Shown: piece after piece, positions 35,293-44,621 of the stretch
Numbering within the stretch: position 1 is the first letter of the stretch
Layout: every line of letters starts with the position of its first letter
Assembly (NCBI RefSeq): GCF_014698045.1
Contig: NZ_JACJSE010000006.1
Coordinates: 62,001-126,000 of the forward strand
Origin: Aulosira sp. FACHB-615
GTDB lineage: Bacteria > Cyanobacteriota > Cyanobacteriia > Cyanobacteriales > Nostocaceae
Length of the DNA: 64,000 bases
Direction of reading: 5' to 3'
Translations under genes and position numbers: made by a program
The notes under the pieces: generated by a model
Seen by the model: only the letters and a program-made list of their open reading frames with translations
Database searches by the model: none
What the model was told of the DNA's origin: nothing

Positions 35293-35802
35293 CTAATCTT
35301 CAGCACCAGGTAATTGAATCAATTTTTCTGCAACAATCCTGGGTAATTCTTTTGGTGAATAACTATAAGTCAAGAGCAACAATTCTACAGCCTTGTGCAT
35401 TAATTGTTGCCTATTGACTACATCAGCTAGTTGAAATTGGTTATATGTACCGTTCATAACTTCTAAACTAGCATCTGCGATCGCATCTTCCATAACTTCC
35501 TCTTCTATTAAACTTTCCCATTCATCTTGATTGACATAATAAGATTTTTTATTGTCTTTAATATTAAGTTTTTGAATTTCTCGTACAGAGTTACGAATAG
35601 AAGCAGTCCAATAATTTGTTAGTCGCTTTTCCACTTGATTTTTAATTAAATGAATCAATAAAATCTTTAAATAAGATTGAATATTTCTCAGTATTGCCTG
35701 TCTACTCATCCCCTCTAACTCATCAACAATCGCCAAAGCATCTTCGTAACGTCCTTGTAAAATACTATTTCTGAGGTCGGTTAATTCTTGTGTCATTTTC
35801 AT
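35293..35802 (-). CDS. DUF29-family protein
   Basis: A 169-residue, largely helical protein. The pattern LRNIQSYLKILLIHLIKNQVE and TNYWTASIRNSVREIQKLN is characteristic of the DUF29 family, very common in cyanobacteria and of unknown function. N-terminal start MKMTQELTDLR (two close Met codons). No partner gene is linked; it converges on icd and diverges from a Uma2 gene. Confidence 0.8.
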   Translation of the reverse strand: MKMTQELTDLRNSILQGRYEDALAIVDELEGMSRQAILRNIQSYLKILLIHLIKNQVEKRLTNYWTASIRNSVREIQKLNIKDNKKSYYVNQDEWESLIEEEVMEDAIADASLEVMNGTYNQFQLADVVNRQQLMHKAVELLLLTYSYSPKELPRIVAEKLIQLPGAED

Positions 35803-35854
35803 TAACCTCTAAGTCATAATATTAATCATATCCTGCCCATAAGAATAGATAATT

Positions 35855-36403
35855 ATGGTAATCACACCAATTAAAGAAAATACCTCCACAAACTATTCCC
35901 TAGAAGATTGGCTGCAAAGTCCCCCCGAAGGTACAGAATGGGTAAATGGGGAACTGCTGGAGAAAGAAGAAGTGACATTAAAACACAGCCGTATACAGGC
36001 AAAAGTAGCTACTTACTGGAGAAATTACAAAGACACTAGTGGACAAGGCGGGGAGGTTTATACAGAAGCACCTTGTCTGACTAACAAACAAGGTCGTCGT
36101 CCTGATGTGGCTTATCTTACCCCAGAACTGATGCAGCAATTTGGAGAACCTGCGGTTTTACCTCAAAGTTTTCCTTTAATAGCTGAAATTATTTCCCCCA
36201 CAGATTTAGCAGAAGATATGATTGCCAAATCTCAAGAATATTTGCAATCTGGTAGTGAAGAAGTTTGGTTAGTATTTCCTGAAAATAGTTGGATTATTGT
36301 AATTACTAAAAATCAGCGACTTGTATTTATTGCAGGTGAAGTAGTCAGAACTCAAACTGTACTTCCAGGTTTTAATGTCGCGGTGAACGAATTATTAGGT
36401 TAA
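35855..36403 (+). CDS. Uma2-family (DUF820) putative endonuclease
   Basis: A 182-residue PD-(D/E)XK-type nuclease of the Uma2/DUF820 family. Visible elements: SLEDWLQSPPEGTEWVNGEL, GRRPDVAYLTPE (catalytic Asp), FPLIAEIISPTD (catalytic Glu) and KSQEYLQSGSEEVWLVFPE (Lys). These are highly expanded in cyanobacteria and of uncertain role; links to mobile elements have been proposed. It is followed 65 bp later by a second member. Confidence 0.85.
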   Translation: MVITPIKENTSTNYSLEDWLQSPPEGTEWVNGELLEKEEVTLKHSRIQAKVATYWRNYKDTSGQGGEVYTEAPCLTNKQGRRPDVAYLTPELMQQFGEPAVLPQSFPLIAEIISPTDLAEDMIAKSQEYLQSGSEEVWLVFPENSWIIVITKNQRLVFIAGEVVRTQTVLPGFNVAVNELLG

Positions 36404-36468
36404 GTCAGGTTGAGAGCAGTGAGAATTTTACTTATAATAAATACAACCCTTCAGTAGTGGATAAAATC

Positions 36469-37179
36469 ATGGGTGAGCAACTTTTAGTCAAAGATATTGA
36501 TAATTGTGACATACCAGATGCTAACCTACTAATAACTGAAGATGATACGCCAGTGGATAATCTTGCATCTGAAAAACAACAGCGCCTTTTAGTTAGTTCC
36601 CTTTATAGTTCTTTACAAAACCAAGTTTTTTTAGCCGCAGCTAATGTTGGGGTTTACCATACATATACCGAACCTGCGATCGTTCCAGATGTGTTTGTGA
36701 GTTTTGATGTTCAAACACCGGAGAATTGGTGGGAAAAAGAAAATCGCTGTTACCTTGTTTGGAAATTTGGTAAATCACCAGAACTGGTAATTGAAATTGT
36801 CTCTAATAAAAAGGGCAATGAATTAGATGAGAAACTCCAAATTTATGAAAAAATGCGAGTTGCTTATTATATTGTCTATGACCCCCAGCAAAATTTGGGA
36901 GAGCAAGTTTTAAGAATTTATACAATTAAGGGTAGACGTTATCTAGAAACGACAAATAATTGGTTAGAAGATATTGGTTTAGGCGTTACTTTGTGGACTG
37001 GCGAATTTGAAGGGAGAAATGATAGTTGGTTGCGTTGGTGTGACCAAGCTGGTAATATTTTACTGACTGGTGACGAACGCGCTCGACAAGCAGAACAACG
37101 CGCCCAAGAAGCAGAACAACGCGCCCAATTACTAGCAGAGAGATTAAAAGCTTTGGGTGTAGATCCTGATAGTATTTAA
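36469..37179 (+). CDS. Uma2-family (DUF820) putative endonuclease, coiled-coil tail
   Basis: About 236 residues from the ATG at 36,469, which has GTGGAT upstream; a GTG at 36,457 would add four. The core holds AIVPDVFVSFDVQTPENWW (catalytic Asp), PELVIEIVSNKKGNE (Glu and Lys) and MRVAYYIVYDP. The C-terminus is a helical RARQAEQRAQEAEQRAQ repeat, as in many family members. Same strand as the preceding Uma2 gene, so possibly one transcript. Confidence 0.85.
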   Translation: MGEQLLVKDIDNCDIPDANLLITEDDTPVDNLASEKQQRLLVSSLYSSLQNQVFLAAANVGVYHTYTEPAIVPDVFVSFDVQTPENWWEKENRCYLVWKFGKSPELVIEIVSNKKGNELDEKLQIYEKMRVAYYIVYDPQQNLGEQVLRIYTIKGRRYLETTNNWLEDIGLGVTLWTGEFEGRNDSWLRWCDQAGNILLTGDERARQAEQRAQEAEQRAQLLAERLKALGVDPDSI

Positions 37180-37223
37180 CCTAAATTTAACTATAAGATT
37201 CATCTTTAATTTTTGAAATCTAT

Positions 37224-37302
37224 GTAGGATGTGTTAGCGACAGCGTAACGCATCTACTGTAAAGTTTTTGGTGCGTTACGGCTTACGCCTAACACACCCT
37301 AC
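37224..37302. mobile_element. Second copy of the GTAGGNTGTGTTAG palindromic repeat
   Basis: GTAGGATGTGTTAG (37,224) and CTAACACACCCTAC (ending 37,302) are inverted ends. Compared with 18,339-18,417 the element is inserted in the opposite orientation and has nearly the same interior (GCGTAACGCATCTAC). Confidence 0.7.
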
Positions 37303-37423
37303 GCATACTAAGTTTAACCATATTTATTTTGATATTTAAGCCATAAAGGTGATTTTTTGTAGCCTAAATCTATGACAATAAAAATTGACAACAAATTGCA
37401 TAGATTTGCTGTAAAAAATTCTT

Positions 37424-38164
37424 ATGACTCTTAACCGCAGACATTTCTTGTTTTTACTGGGTGCAGGTGCAGGTACTTTTGCATTAGATTCTTTGGCGTT
37501 GGCTGATAAATCACCTGTTAGTCAAGCACCAAGCACTACAGGCGTAATTGAACTACCACCTTTACCATACCCTTACGAAGCATTAGAACCACACATTGAT
37601 GCTAAAACAATGCAGTTCCATCACGATAAGCACCATGCAGCTTATGTGAAAAACTTGAATGCTGCATTAGACAAACACCCAGAATTGAAAAACAAATCTG
37701 TTGAAGAATTGTTACGCAAACTGGGTAAAGTTCCGGCAGATATCCGCACAACAGTTCGTAATAATGGTGGTGGTCATGTCAACCACTCGATGTTTTGGAA
37801 AATTATGAAGCCGGAGGGAGGCGGAGAACCAACAGGAGAAATCGCCACTGCGATTAATCAAAATTTTGGTAATTTTGCCGCCTTTAAAAAGCAGTTTAAC
37901 GAAGCTGGTGCAGCACGTTTTGGTAGTGGTTGGGTTTGGCTTGTACGTAACAAAAATGGCAAGTTAGAAATTACAACTACAGCTAATCAAGATAATCCCA
38001 TCACTGAAGGTAAATATCCCATTTTCGGCAATGATGTTTGGGAACATGCCTATTATCTCAACTATCAAAACCGCCGCGCTGATTATTTAACAGCATGGTG
38101 GAATGTGGTTAACTGGGATGAGATTAATAACCGATTTGCAGCAGCAAGTAAATTTGCTTATTAA
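37424..38164 (+). CDS. sodA: Mn/Fe superoxide dismutase, exported or membrane-anchored
   Basis: A 246-residue protein with an N-terminal hydrophobic segment preceded by NRRHF (FLFLLGAGAGTFALDSLALA), consistent with a Tat-type signal or membrane anchor as in the Anabaena thylakoid/periplasmic enzyme. Metal ligands are visible: His in MQFHHDKHHAAYV, His in GHVNHSMFWKIM, Asp and His in DVWEHAYYLNY. The GGHVNHSMFW and GSGWVWLV segments fit Mn-type SodA. It dismutates superoxide at the membrane or outside the cytoplasm. A perfect palindrome follows as terminator. Confidence 0.93.
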   Translation: MTLNRRHFLFLLGAGAGTFALDSLALADKSPVSQAPSTTGVIELPPLPYPYEALEPHIDAKTMQFHHDKHHAAYVKNLNAALDKHPELKNKSVEELLRKLGKVPADIRTTVRNNGGGHVNHSMFWKIMKPEGGGEPTGEIATAINQNFGNFAAFKKQFNEAGAARFGSGWVWLVRNKNGKLEITTTANQDNPITEGKYPIFGNDVWEHAYYLNYQNRRADYLTAWWNVVNWDEINNRFAAASKFAY

Positions 38165-38191
38165 GGTTGATTTTTAAATACAAATAAGCTC

Positions 38192-38224
38192 AGATCCCCG
38201 ACTTCTTAAAGAAGTCGGGGATCT
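38192..38224 (+). terminator. AGATCCCCGACTTCTT palindrome after sodA
   Basis: AGATCCCCGACTTCTT (38,192-38,207) and AGAAGTCGGGGATCT (to 38,224) form a 15-bp stem with almost no loop, followed by TGTTTTTT. It fits a rho-independent terminator and is a member of a palindrome family seen also at 10,511 and 58,758. Confidence 0.75.
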
Positions 38225-38366
38225 TGTTTTTTACAGAAAGGTGAGGATAGGTGTAATTTTACCTCCTGACTTGAAAGTGCTGAGTGCTGAGTGCTGAGTA
38301 AAAATGCTAGTTCCACTTTCATGCTTGGCTATGAAACTTGTTTCATCGGGACTGCCTTCTCCCATA

Positions 38367-39068
38367 TCACAATCCTAATGCTTTGCGTGTACCTGGCCCG
38401 ACAATCCCATCTGCTGTTAAACCTTGCTTTTGTTGAAATGCTGTTACAGCATCATCGGTAGCTGCGCCAAATATACCATCAGCTTTGAGATTAAAGCCTT
38501 TTTGATTGAGAGCGTTTTGTACAGCAAGTACATCATCTCCTCGCATTGGTGGGTCAGTCAGAAATAATAATCTTGGCTGTCCAGAAACAGAATTAGGTTG
38601 GGATAAAGCTCGCATTTCTGCTTGGATAATGGGAAATTTTGCATCCCAAGTAGCAGGATCTCTGACATTTAAGCCATCATCAATATGAACTGAATCTGCT
38701 GGTGTAAAATCTCCTCCCCAGCGCAACATCGGGTCATTACGGATGCTTTGAATAAAGTTTTGAATGCCTTGTGGTAGATTTTTTAAGTTGCTTTTATCAA
38801 GAGCATCGCTATTAAATAGCTTATCTCCTAGCATCACATTCATATCAATGCTGTGACCGACTAAATGATTTGAACGACTTGCAGGACGGACAATTGCGCC
38901 TGACACTACACCACCTTGTAAACGGGTAGAACTAGTGACATAAATTCTGATACCTGCATCAGTCGCAAATTGATCAACTTTTTCGAGTGAATCAAAAAAA
39001 TCAACATCTGCTAAAAGAGGTTTCCCGATAAATCGAGGTGATTTAAATGCGTCTAATTTAGTTACCAT
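38367..39068 (-). CDS. M15-type peptidase (VanY/endolysin-like) with peptidoglycan-binding domain
   Basis: About 233 residues. The peptidase part has the zinc-site motif SNHLVGHSIDMN (SxHxxGxAxD type, near 67-78 from this start) and DSVHID. A C-terminal peptidoglycan-binding domain follows with DDVLAVQNALNQKGF, DGIFGAATDDAVTAFQQ and DGIVGPGTRKALGL. It probably cleaves D-Ala peptide cross-bridges of murein. I chose the ATG at 39,068, preceded by AAAGGTAG; an ATG at 39,092 lacks this. No signal peptide is visible, as for phage endolysins, so export route or role is unclear. Confidence 0.85.
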   Translation of the reverse strand: MVTKLDAFKSPRFIGKPLLADVDFFDSLEKVDQFATDAGIRIYVTSSTRLQGGVVSGAIVRPASRSNHLVGHSIDMNVMLGDKLFNSDALDKSNLKNLPQGIQNFIQSIRNDPMLRWGGDFTPADSVHIDDGLNVRDPATWDAKFPIIQAEMRALSQPNSVSGQPRLLFLTDPPMRGDDVLAVQNALNQKGFNLKADGIFGAATDDAVTAFQQKQGLTADGIVGPGTRKALGL

Positions 39069-39237
39069 AACTACCTTTATTTTGGTATGCACTAGTTAGT
39101 TGCTGTGAAATTCTCTATGGTGATAGAGGTTGGGATGGAGGAAGTAAGACTAGATAATTATTGATTTAGGATATTTTGCATACTTTTAGAAGTAGTCTTA
39201 AGTATAATTTTAGTTTTTTAACTTGGCAGAGCAAGTA

Positions 39238-40233
39238 TTAAGAAATATCAAGCGATTGGCTGCGATCGCGCACACTTAAAGCAGTATCAGAAAAGTCACT
39301 AAATACGCCATCAACGCCTAAACTAAAAAATAGTTCATATTCCCCTTGGGGATTACCTTGGAAGTCTAGAGGTAGAAAGTAGTCTTCGTTGCGAAAAGTC
39401 CAGGCGTGTACTTGCAAGTTAGTAGCATGGGCATTATGTACTACAGATGTGGGCGATCGCAATTTATTGTTATTATCTCTAGGAATTAAAATATCTTTAT
39501 GAATACCAATTGCTTGGGCGTATTTAGCAATTTCTTCTAAACCTGATTTTGTCACTAAATCAGTATAGGTGCGAACATCACCACTAACGACCAAATCATA
39601 AGGTTGACCAGTAAGATTGATTAACTGGACTAAAGGTAAATGAGTTTTTTGGGCTAAATATTGTAAGTTACTCACTTCAAAGGATTGAATAAAAATAGGG
39701 TCATTTTTTTCGTGATAACCGTTGGCTTGTAAGGTTTGAAGTAAAGGTTCTTCTAAACTTAAGTTTATAGACCTAAAATAAGTGGGATGTTTTGTTTCTG
39801 GATAAAGACCAATATTGCGTCCCAGTTTTTTACTATAAGTTTTGACTAAATCAATAATTTCTTGGAGTGTGGGAATTTCCCACCAATCATCATAAAAAGT
39901 ATTTTGCTGACGTAATTGGGGAATCCTTTCTTTGGTGCGTAATTTTTTAATTTCGGACAGAGTAAAGTCTTCTGTAAACCAACCTGTTTTGATTTCGCCA
40001 TCGATGATTTTAGTCGTGCGTCGTTGAGCAAATTCGGGATGGTTAGCAACGTTAGTGGTTTCGGAAATTTCGTTTTCGTGACGCGCAATTAAAACACCGT
40101 CTTGTGTGGAAACTAAATCTGGTTCAATGTAGTCTGCACCAAAATTGATTGCTAATTCGTAAGCGGCTAAAGTATGTTCTGGGCGATAGCCACTCGCGCC
40201 GCGATGAGCAATAATGATTGGTTTTTTATTCAT
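39238..40233 (-). CDS. glpQ: Glycerophosphodiester phosphodiesterase (GlpQ type)
   Basis: A 331-residue GDPD-family enzyme. The start IIIAHRGASGYRPEHTLAAY with YIEPDLVSTQDGVLIARHE carries the catalytic His pair and metal-binding Glu and Asp. LYPETKHPTYF holds another metal Glu. It hydrolyses glycerophosphodiesters to glycerol-3-phosphate. The GlpQ type is often periplasmic, but no signal peptide is seen here and the Met at 40,233 starts directly at the barrel. It is transcribed divergently from ligA. Confidence 0.92.
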   Translation of the reverse strand: MNKKPIIIAHRGASGYRPEHTLAAYELAINFGADYIEPDLVSTQDGVLIARHENEISETTNVANHPEFAQRRTTKIIDGEIKTGWFTEDFTLSEIKKLRTKERIPQLRQQNTFYDDWWEIPTLQEIIDLVKTYSKKLGRNIGLYPETKHPTYFRSINLSLEEPLLQTLQANGYHEKNDPIFIQSFEVSNLQYLAQKTHLPLVQLINLTGQPYDLVVSGDVRTYTDLVTKSGLEEIAKYAQAIGIHKDILIPRDNNNKLRSPTSVVHNAHATNLQVHAWTFRNEDYFLPLDFQGNPQGEYELFFSLGVDGVFSDFSDTALSVRDRSQSLDIS

Positions 40234-40585
40234 GTGATTGTATGTGTGGTGGAAGACAAGAATTGTTTATTTCGCGCATAGACGCGATAGCGGCTTCCCG
40301 GAGGGTAGGCGCAAAGACGCAAAGAGTTATAGCCATTTTCTGTGAAGATACACTTAATTAAAAAACGAACCGCCAAGTACGCCAAGGAAGAGAAGGCTAA
40401 GAAGAAGAGTGGGAGCTTATAGAGAATATCTATTTATGGGCATTTTTTTAACAAATGTTAATATTGGTAGACGGGATGCGATCGCTTATAACTTCTTGCT
40501 GATGCCTTTTGATACCCAAGAAGATTAACCTAGAATTATCCCAACAAATAAAATTATATTTACTCAATATCGTTCTATAAGTATA
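40234..40585. other. Divergent promoter region glpQ/ligA with repeat fragments
   Basis: A 352-bp gap. It holds fragments of dispersed repeats (CGCATAGACGCGATAGCGGC, AACCGCCAAGTACGCCAAG, the latter also at 49,422) and a HIP1-like GCGATCGC near 40,480. No gene or CRISPR-like array is seen. Confidence 0.5.
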
Positions 40586-42622
40586 ATGATTCAGACTCAG
40601 CCTCAACTCAAGCGCATAGAAGAATTACGCCAGCTTTTGCAACAAGCGAGTTACGCCTATTATGTTTTAGACGCACCCATCATGGAAGATGCAGTCTATG
40701 ACCAGCTATACCGCGAATTGCAACAGTTGGAAACGCAGTATCCTGAATTAGTAACGCCTGACAGTCCAACTCAGCGCGTGGGTGAAAGACCGGCGACTCA
40801 TTTCACCTCAGTGCGGCATAATATCCCCTTGTACAGTCTGGAGAATGCTTTTAATATTGATGAGTTGCAAGCTTGGGATCAACGTTGGCGGCGACAACTC
40901 CCGACAACGGACGCGGTAAAATATGTCTCGGAGTTGAAAATTGATGGTTCGGCTTTGGCGCTGACTTACCAAGATGGGGTGTTAGTCAGGGGTGCAACTA
41001 GAGGTGATGGGGTTACGGGTGAAGAAATTACCCAAAATGTGCGAACAATTCGTTCTATTCCCTTGCGTTTAAACTTTGATGGGATAGAACCAATAGAAAG
41101 AATAGAGGTGCGCGGTGAAGCATTTTTACCGTTGGAAGTGTTTAAACAAATCAACGAAGAACGGCAAAAAGCAGGCGAACAGTTATTTGCCAACCCCCGC
41201 AACGCCGCCGCAGGTACACTCAGACAGTTAGACTCGCGTATTGTAGCGCGGCGACGGTTAGATTTCTTTGCCTATACACTGCATATTCCAGGGATGGATG
41301 ATGCGAGTATTGCCAATACCCAATGGGAAGCCTTGGAATTATTACAAAAAATGGGTTTTCGGGTCAATCCCAACCATCAGCTGTGTGAGTCTTTAGCTGA
41401 AGTGGCAGAATACTACAAATATTGGGATACGGAAAGATTGAATTTACCATACATGACCGATGGTGTAGTGGTCAAACTCAATGCTTTTAAACTGCAAGAA
41501 CAGTTAGGTTTTACCCAAAAATTCCCGCGCTGGGCGGTGGCGTTGAAATACCCAGCCGAGGAAGCACCCACCCGTGTGGAAAATATTGCGGTGAATGTGG
41601 GTAGAACTGGGGCGTTAACACCGTTAGCAGAGATGCGTCCGGTACAATTGGCGGGGACAACAGTTTCTCGCGCTACCTTACATAATAGCGATCGCATCGC
41701 CCAATTAGACATCCGCATCGGTGACACTGTAATTGTTCGCAAAGCTGGGGAAATTATTCCCGAAGTGGTACGGGTAATTAAAGAATTGCGTCCGGCTGAT
41801 ACTGTACCATTTGTTATGCCTAGCCATTGCCCTGTTTGCGGTCAACCAGTGGTGCGAGAATCAGGAGAAGCCGTGACTCGTTGCGTCAATGCTTCTTGTG
41901 CAGCTATTCTCAAAGGTTCCATTGAACATTGGGTTAGCCGGGATGCTTTAGATATTAAAGGCGTGGGGGAAAAATTAGTACATCAACTGGTAGATAAAGG
42001 TTTGGTGCATTCTGTAGCTGATTTGTATGACTTGACAGAAGCTCAATTATGTAGTTTAGAGAGAATGGGGGAAAAATCGGCACAGAAATTAGTAGATGCG
42101 ATCGCTCAATCAAAAAATCAACCTTGGCATCGGGTATTGTATGGTTTAGGCATCCGTCATGTTGGCAGTGTGAATGCCCAACTCATCACCGAGAAATATC
42201 CCGCCGTGGAGAAATTAGAAACCGCCAAACAATCAGACATTGCAGGTATTTATGGTATTGGTGCAGAAATCGCCCAGTCTGTTTATCAGTGGTTTCATAT
42301 TGATGCCAATCAAGCTTTAATTGAAAGGTTGCGAAATACAGGTTTACAATTAGCTGCTGAAGAAACTGCAACTGTGAGTGAAAGTAATCAGAAGTTTGCC
42401 GGGAAAACTTTTGTCGTCACAGGCACATTACCCACCCTAAAGCGAGATGAAGCTAAAGCACTTATCCAAAAAGCAGGCGGTAAAGTTACTGATTCCGTCA
42501 GCAAAAAAACTGATTATTTGGTAGTAGGAGAAGATGCTGGTTCTAAATTAGCCAAAGCCCAGGCTTTAGGAATTACTCAGTTAACAGAGGCGCAGTTACT
42601 CCAGATGTTAGGAGATGAATAA
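40586..42622 (+). CDS. ligA: NAD-dependent DNA ligase
   Basis: A 678-residue LigA of standard length. Order: Ia domain (SYAYYVLDAPIMEDAVYDQL), adenylation domain with active-site Lys118 in ELKIDGSALAL, OB fold, four-Cys zinc finger (CPVCGQPV ... CVNASCAA), helix-hairpin-helix block, and BRCT domain at the C-terminus (FVVTGTLPTLKRDEAKALI, KTDYLVVGEDAGSKLAKA). It seals nicks in replication and repair using NAD+. All catalytic motifs are intact. Confidence 0.97.
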   Translation: MIQTQPQLKRIEELRQLLQQASYAYYVLDAPIMEDAVYDQLYRELQQLETQYPELVTPDSPTQRVGERPATHFTSVRHNIPLYSLENAFNIDELQAWDQRWRRQLPTTDAVKYVSELKIDGSALALTYQDGVLVRGATRGDGVTGEEITQNVRTIRSIPLRLNFDGIEPIERIEVRGEAFLPLEVFKQINEERQKAGEQLFANPRNAAAGTLRQLDSRIVARRRLDFFAYTLHIPGMDDASIANTQWEALELLQKMGFRVNPNHQLCESLAEVAEYYKYWDTERLNLPYMTDGVVVKLNAFKLQEQLGFTQKFPRWAVALKYPAEEAPTRVENIAVNVGRTGALTPLAEMRPVQLAGTTVSRATLHNSDRIAQLDIRIGDTVIVRKAGEIIPEVVRVIKELRPADTVPFVMPSHCPVCGQPVVRESGEAVTRCVNASCAAILKGSIEHWVSRDALDIKGVGEKLVHQLVDKGLVHSVADLYDLTEAQLCSLERMGEKSAQKLVDAIAQSKNQPWHRVLYGLGIRHVGSVNAQLITEKYPAVEKLETAKQSDIAGIYGIGAEIAQSVYQWFHIDANQALIERLRNTGLQLAAEETATVSESNQKFAGKTFVVTGTLPTLKRDEAKALIQKAGGKVTDSVSKKTDYLVVGEDAGSKLAKAQALGITQLTEAQLLQMLGDE

Positions 42623-42828
42623 AAAGGAGTCAGAAGACAGAATTCAGAATACTCCACTTATAAATGAATGGAGTTTTAAATCAAATCAGAAAGTTTTATT
42701 TTGATTTCACCCACGCGAGACGAGGTTTTCCAGCAATATTCATCACCCAGCGATGCACTGAGCTTGCCGAATTATCATACTGCATTCTGACTCCTGATTT
42801 CTGAATTCTTCTTGATAAACTGGGGAGA

Positions 42829-43881
42829 TTAACTAAACTCCATCGTCTCCACAAAAGACAAAATATTATCTTTAATGTACTCAGCTTCTTCAGCGATATC
42901 ATTTGGTGTTTCGCCATTTAAAAAGCTACGTTGGCTACTAACTATATATAAAAACTCGCCATTAATAAATGCCAACAATCCACGGTAAGCATCTAATCTC
43001 GTAGAACTACCGTTATTTTCTTGCTGAGACATTGTTGAACCTTTCGGCATATCAACCAAGGCGTAATATGCGCCTGCAAAAATATCTTCTAAATATTCGC
43101 CATACTTGATTTGTGAATCTGGCAGATTTGCCAAAATTGCCTGCGGCACATATTTATCTACTACAATGTTTTTTAAATATTCTGCCTGCCCTTCCGATTC
43201 TAATTCTTCTAACTGTTCTGGCGGTATGGGATAATAATCAATTCTGAGCAAAGTGCCAAAGTCATCAGAAAAACCCACCACACCTTCTTGGGTTTGAATT
43301 CTCCCTCCTTGTTCTGCGTCAACCGGAATCGGAACTGTAAAATTCCCTAAAGGCGATTCATAAACATCTTCGATATATTCAACCTCAGTTAATATCCCTT
43401 CTTCCTCCTCTAAATCTTCGGCATTTTCTCCTGCTTGAAAAGCTGCAATTATTTCTTTAGTAATTTCATCTGCTTCTTCATCTTCCAATTCCAAAGCTTC
43501 TTGCAACTTTTTCAAGAAAGGTTCCTTACTTTTGGGAATAGTGAATTCTTCTTCATCTAAAAGTGTCACCACCCCAGCCGCAAAACCATCTAATAAAACT
43601 TCTTCAGTGAGTGATTCATTAGCAGTATTAAACAACGGACTTAGCCCTTGTGATTCTGCAATATCGATGAGTTTGTCAACTATTTCTAATAGTTCATCTT
43701 CAGAATATGCTTCAAAAACCTCAAATTGCCACAAAATCCCTGCTAAACCTTCAGGATCTATTTCTTCCACCGAAGCATCAGCAAGTGCAGTTACCACCGC
43801 AATTGCCGCAACAGCTTCTTCTGGTGTTAAAGATTCTGCTAGTGTTTTTTGTGAGTTAAAAATCTTGTCATATTTAGTCAT
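42829..43881 (-). CDS. Acidic protein with TerB-like N-terminal region
   Basis: A 350-residue, strongly acidic protein. Residues 15-130 resemble a TerB-type helical domain (LTPEEAVAAIAVVTALADAS, DELLEIVDKLIDIAESQG), followed by an Asp/Glu-rich linker (about 135-170). The C-terminal part has beta-rich segments (PLGNFTVPIPVDAEQ, DDFGTLLRIDYYPIPPEQL, LDAYRGLLAFINGEFLYIVSSQ). AGAGGTAACATTT precedes the ATG. Homologues are widespread in cyanobacteria without assigned function. The TerB assignment is tentative. Confidence 0.65.
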   Translation of the reverse strand: MTKYDKIFNSQKTLAESLTPEEAVAAIAVVTALADASVEEIDPEGLAGILWQFEVFEAYSEDELLEIVDKLIDIAESQGLSPLFNTANESLTEEVLLDGFAAGVVTLLDEEEFTIPKSKEPFLKKLQEALELEDEEADEITKEIIAAFQAGENAEDLEEEEGILTEVEYIEDVYESPLGNFTVPIPVDAEQGGRIQTQEGVVGFSDDFGTLLRIDYYPIPPEQLEELESEGQAEYLKNIVVDKYVPQAILANLPDSQIKYGEYLEDIFAGAYYALVDMPKGSTMSQQENNGSSTRLDAYRGLLAFINGEFLYIVSSQRSFLNGETPNDIAEEAEYIKDNILSFVETMEFS

Positions 43882-44621
43882 AAATGTTACCTCTTTTGCT
43901 TGCTTACCAGTTTAGTTAAAAATAGGCGATCGCCTGAATTTTTAACTCAAATCATCAATATCAAAATTTACTTGTATGGCATTCTCTAACCTTTCTTCAT
44001 CCTCCAAATGAAACATCTAAATAATAATTAGTCCAGACTTACGCAATAACTCTCTAAAACTCTCTTAACTTTGTGTCCCTCTCGCCCTTTGCGGTTTATT
44101 TTTTCATAATAATTTTACGTAAGTCATGTTAGTAATACCTTTACCCAAATATTCCTAGATAATCATCACTCGCGGCTTAAATCGATGATTGGAAAATTCA
44201 CTTGGGATTATTCTCTGTCAATTTCCTCATTCATCTACTGCTAATGATTACCATAAAAAAGCAACTTATAATTTTTTTTAACAGTTCTATAAACTCTCTC
44301 ATCATCAGATAAAACTGAGAAAACATAAAATTTTATTTCTCTACCTAAAAATAAAAACACTTAAAAATTAAGTGCTTTGTATCTTACAATCTTGACAATT
44401 TGAACAACACAATATTTTCCCTCAAGCCAAATTCTTATGCTTAATTTAATATTGATGCAGAAAGAACTGCTAGAACAACGATTTTTCAACCTCTAGCAAG
44501 GGAAATATATCCCACGATAGAAATATAAACTAGCTCTTGATAGATTTTCTTTACCAAGAGCGGGATGCCATAATACCGAAGTGCAAAGCAACACATTGTA
44601 AATCTTTAAATTCAAACTTTT
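43882..44621. other. 740-bp AT-rich intergenic region
   Basis: Contains a degenerate AGACTTACGCA-type inverted-repeat element (44,036-44,126: GACTTACGCAA with TTACGTAAGTC) and a GCGATCGC HIP1 site near 43,927. I see no coding frame of substance and no RNA gene. It precedes the amylase start and probably includes its promoter. Confidence 0.5.

Noticed and set aside
42696..42917. Minus-strand 73-residue frame overlapping the TerB-like gene
   Set aside because: It overlaps the 3' end of a better gene in another frame and consists partly of repeat-like DNA.
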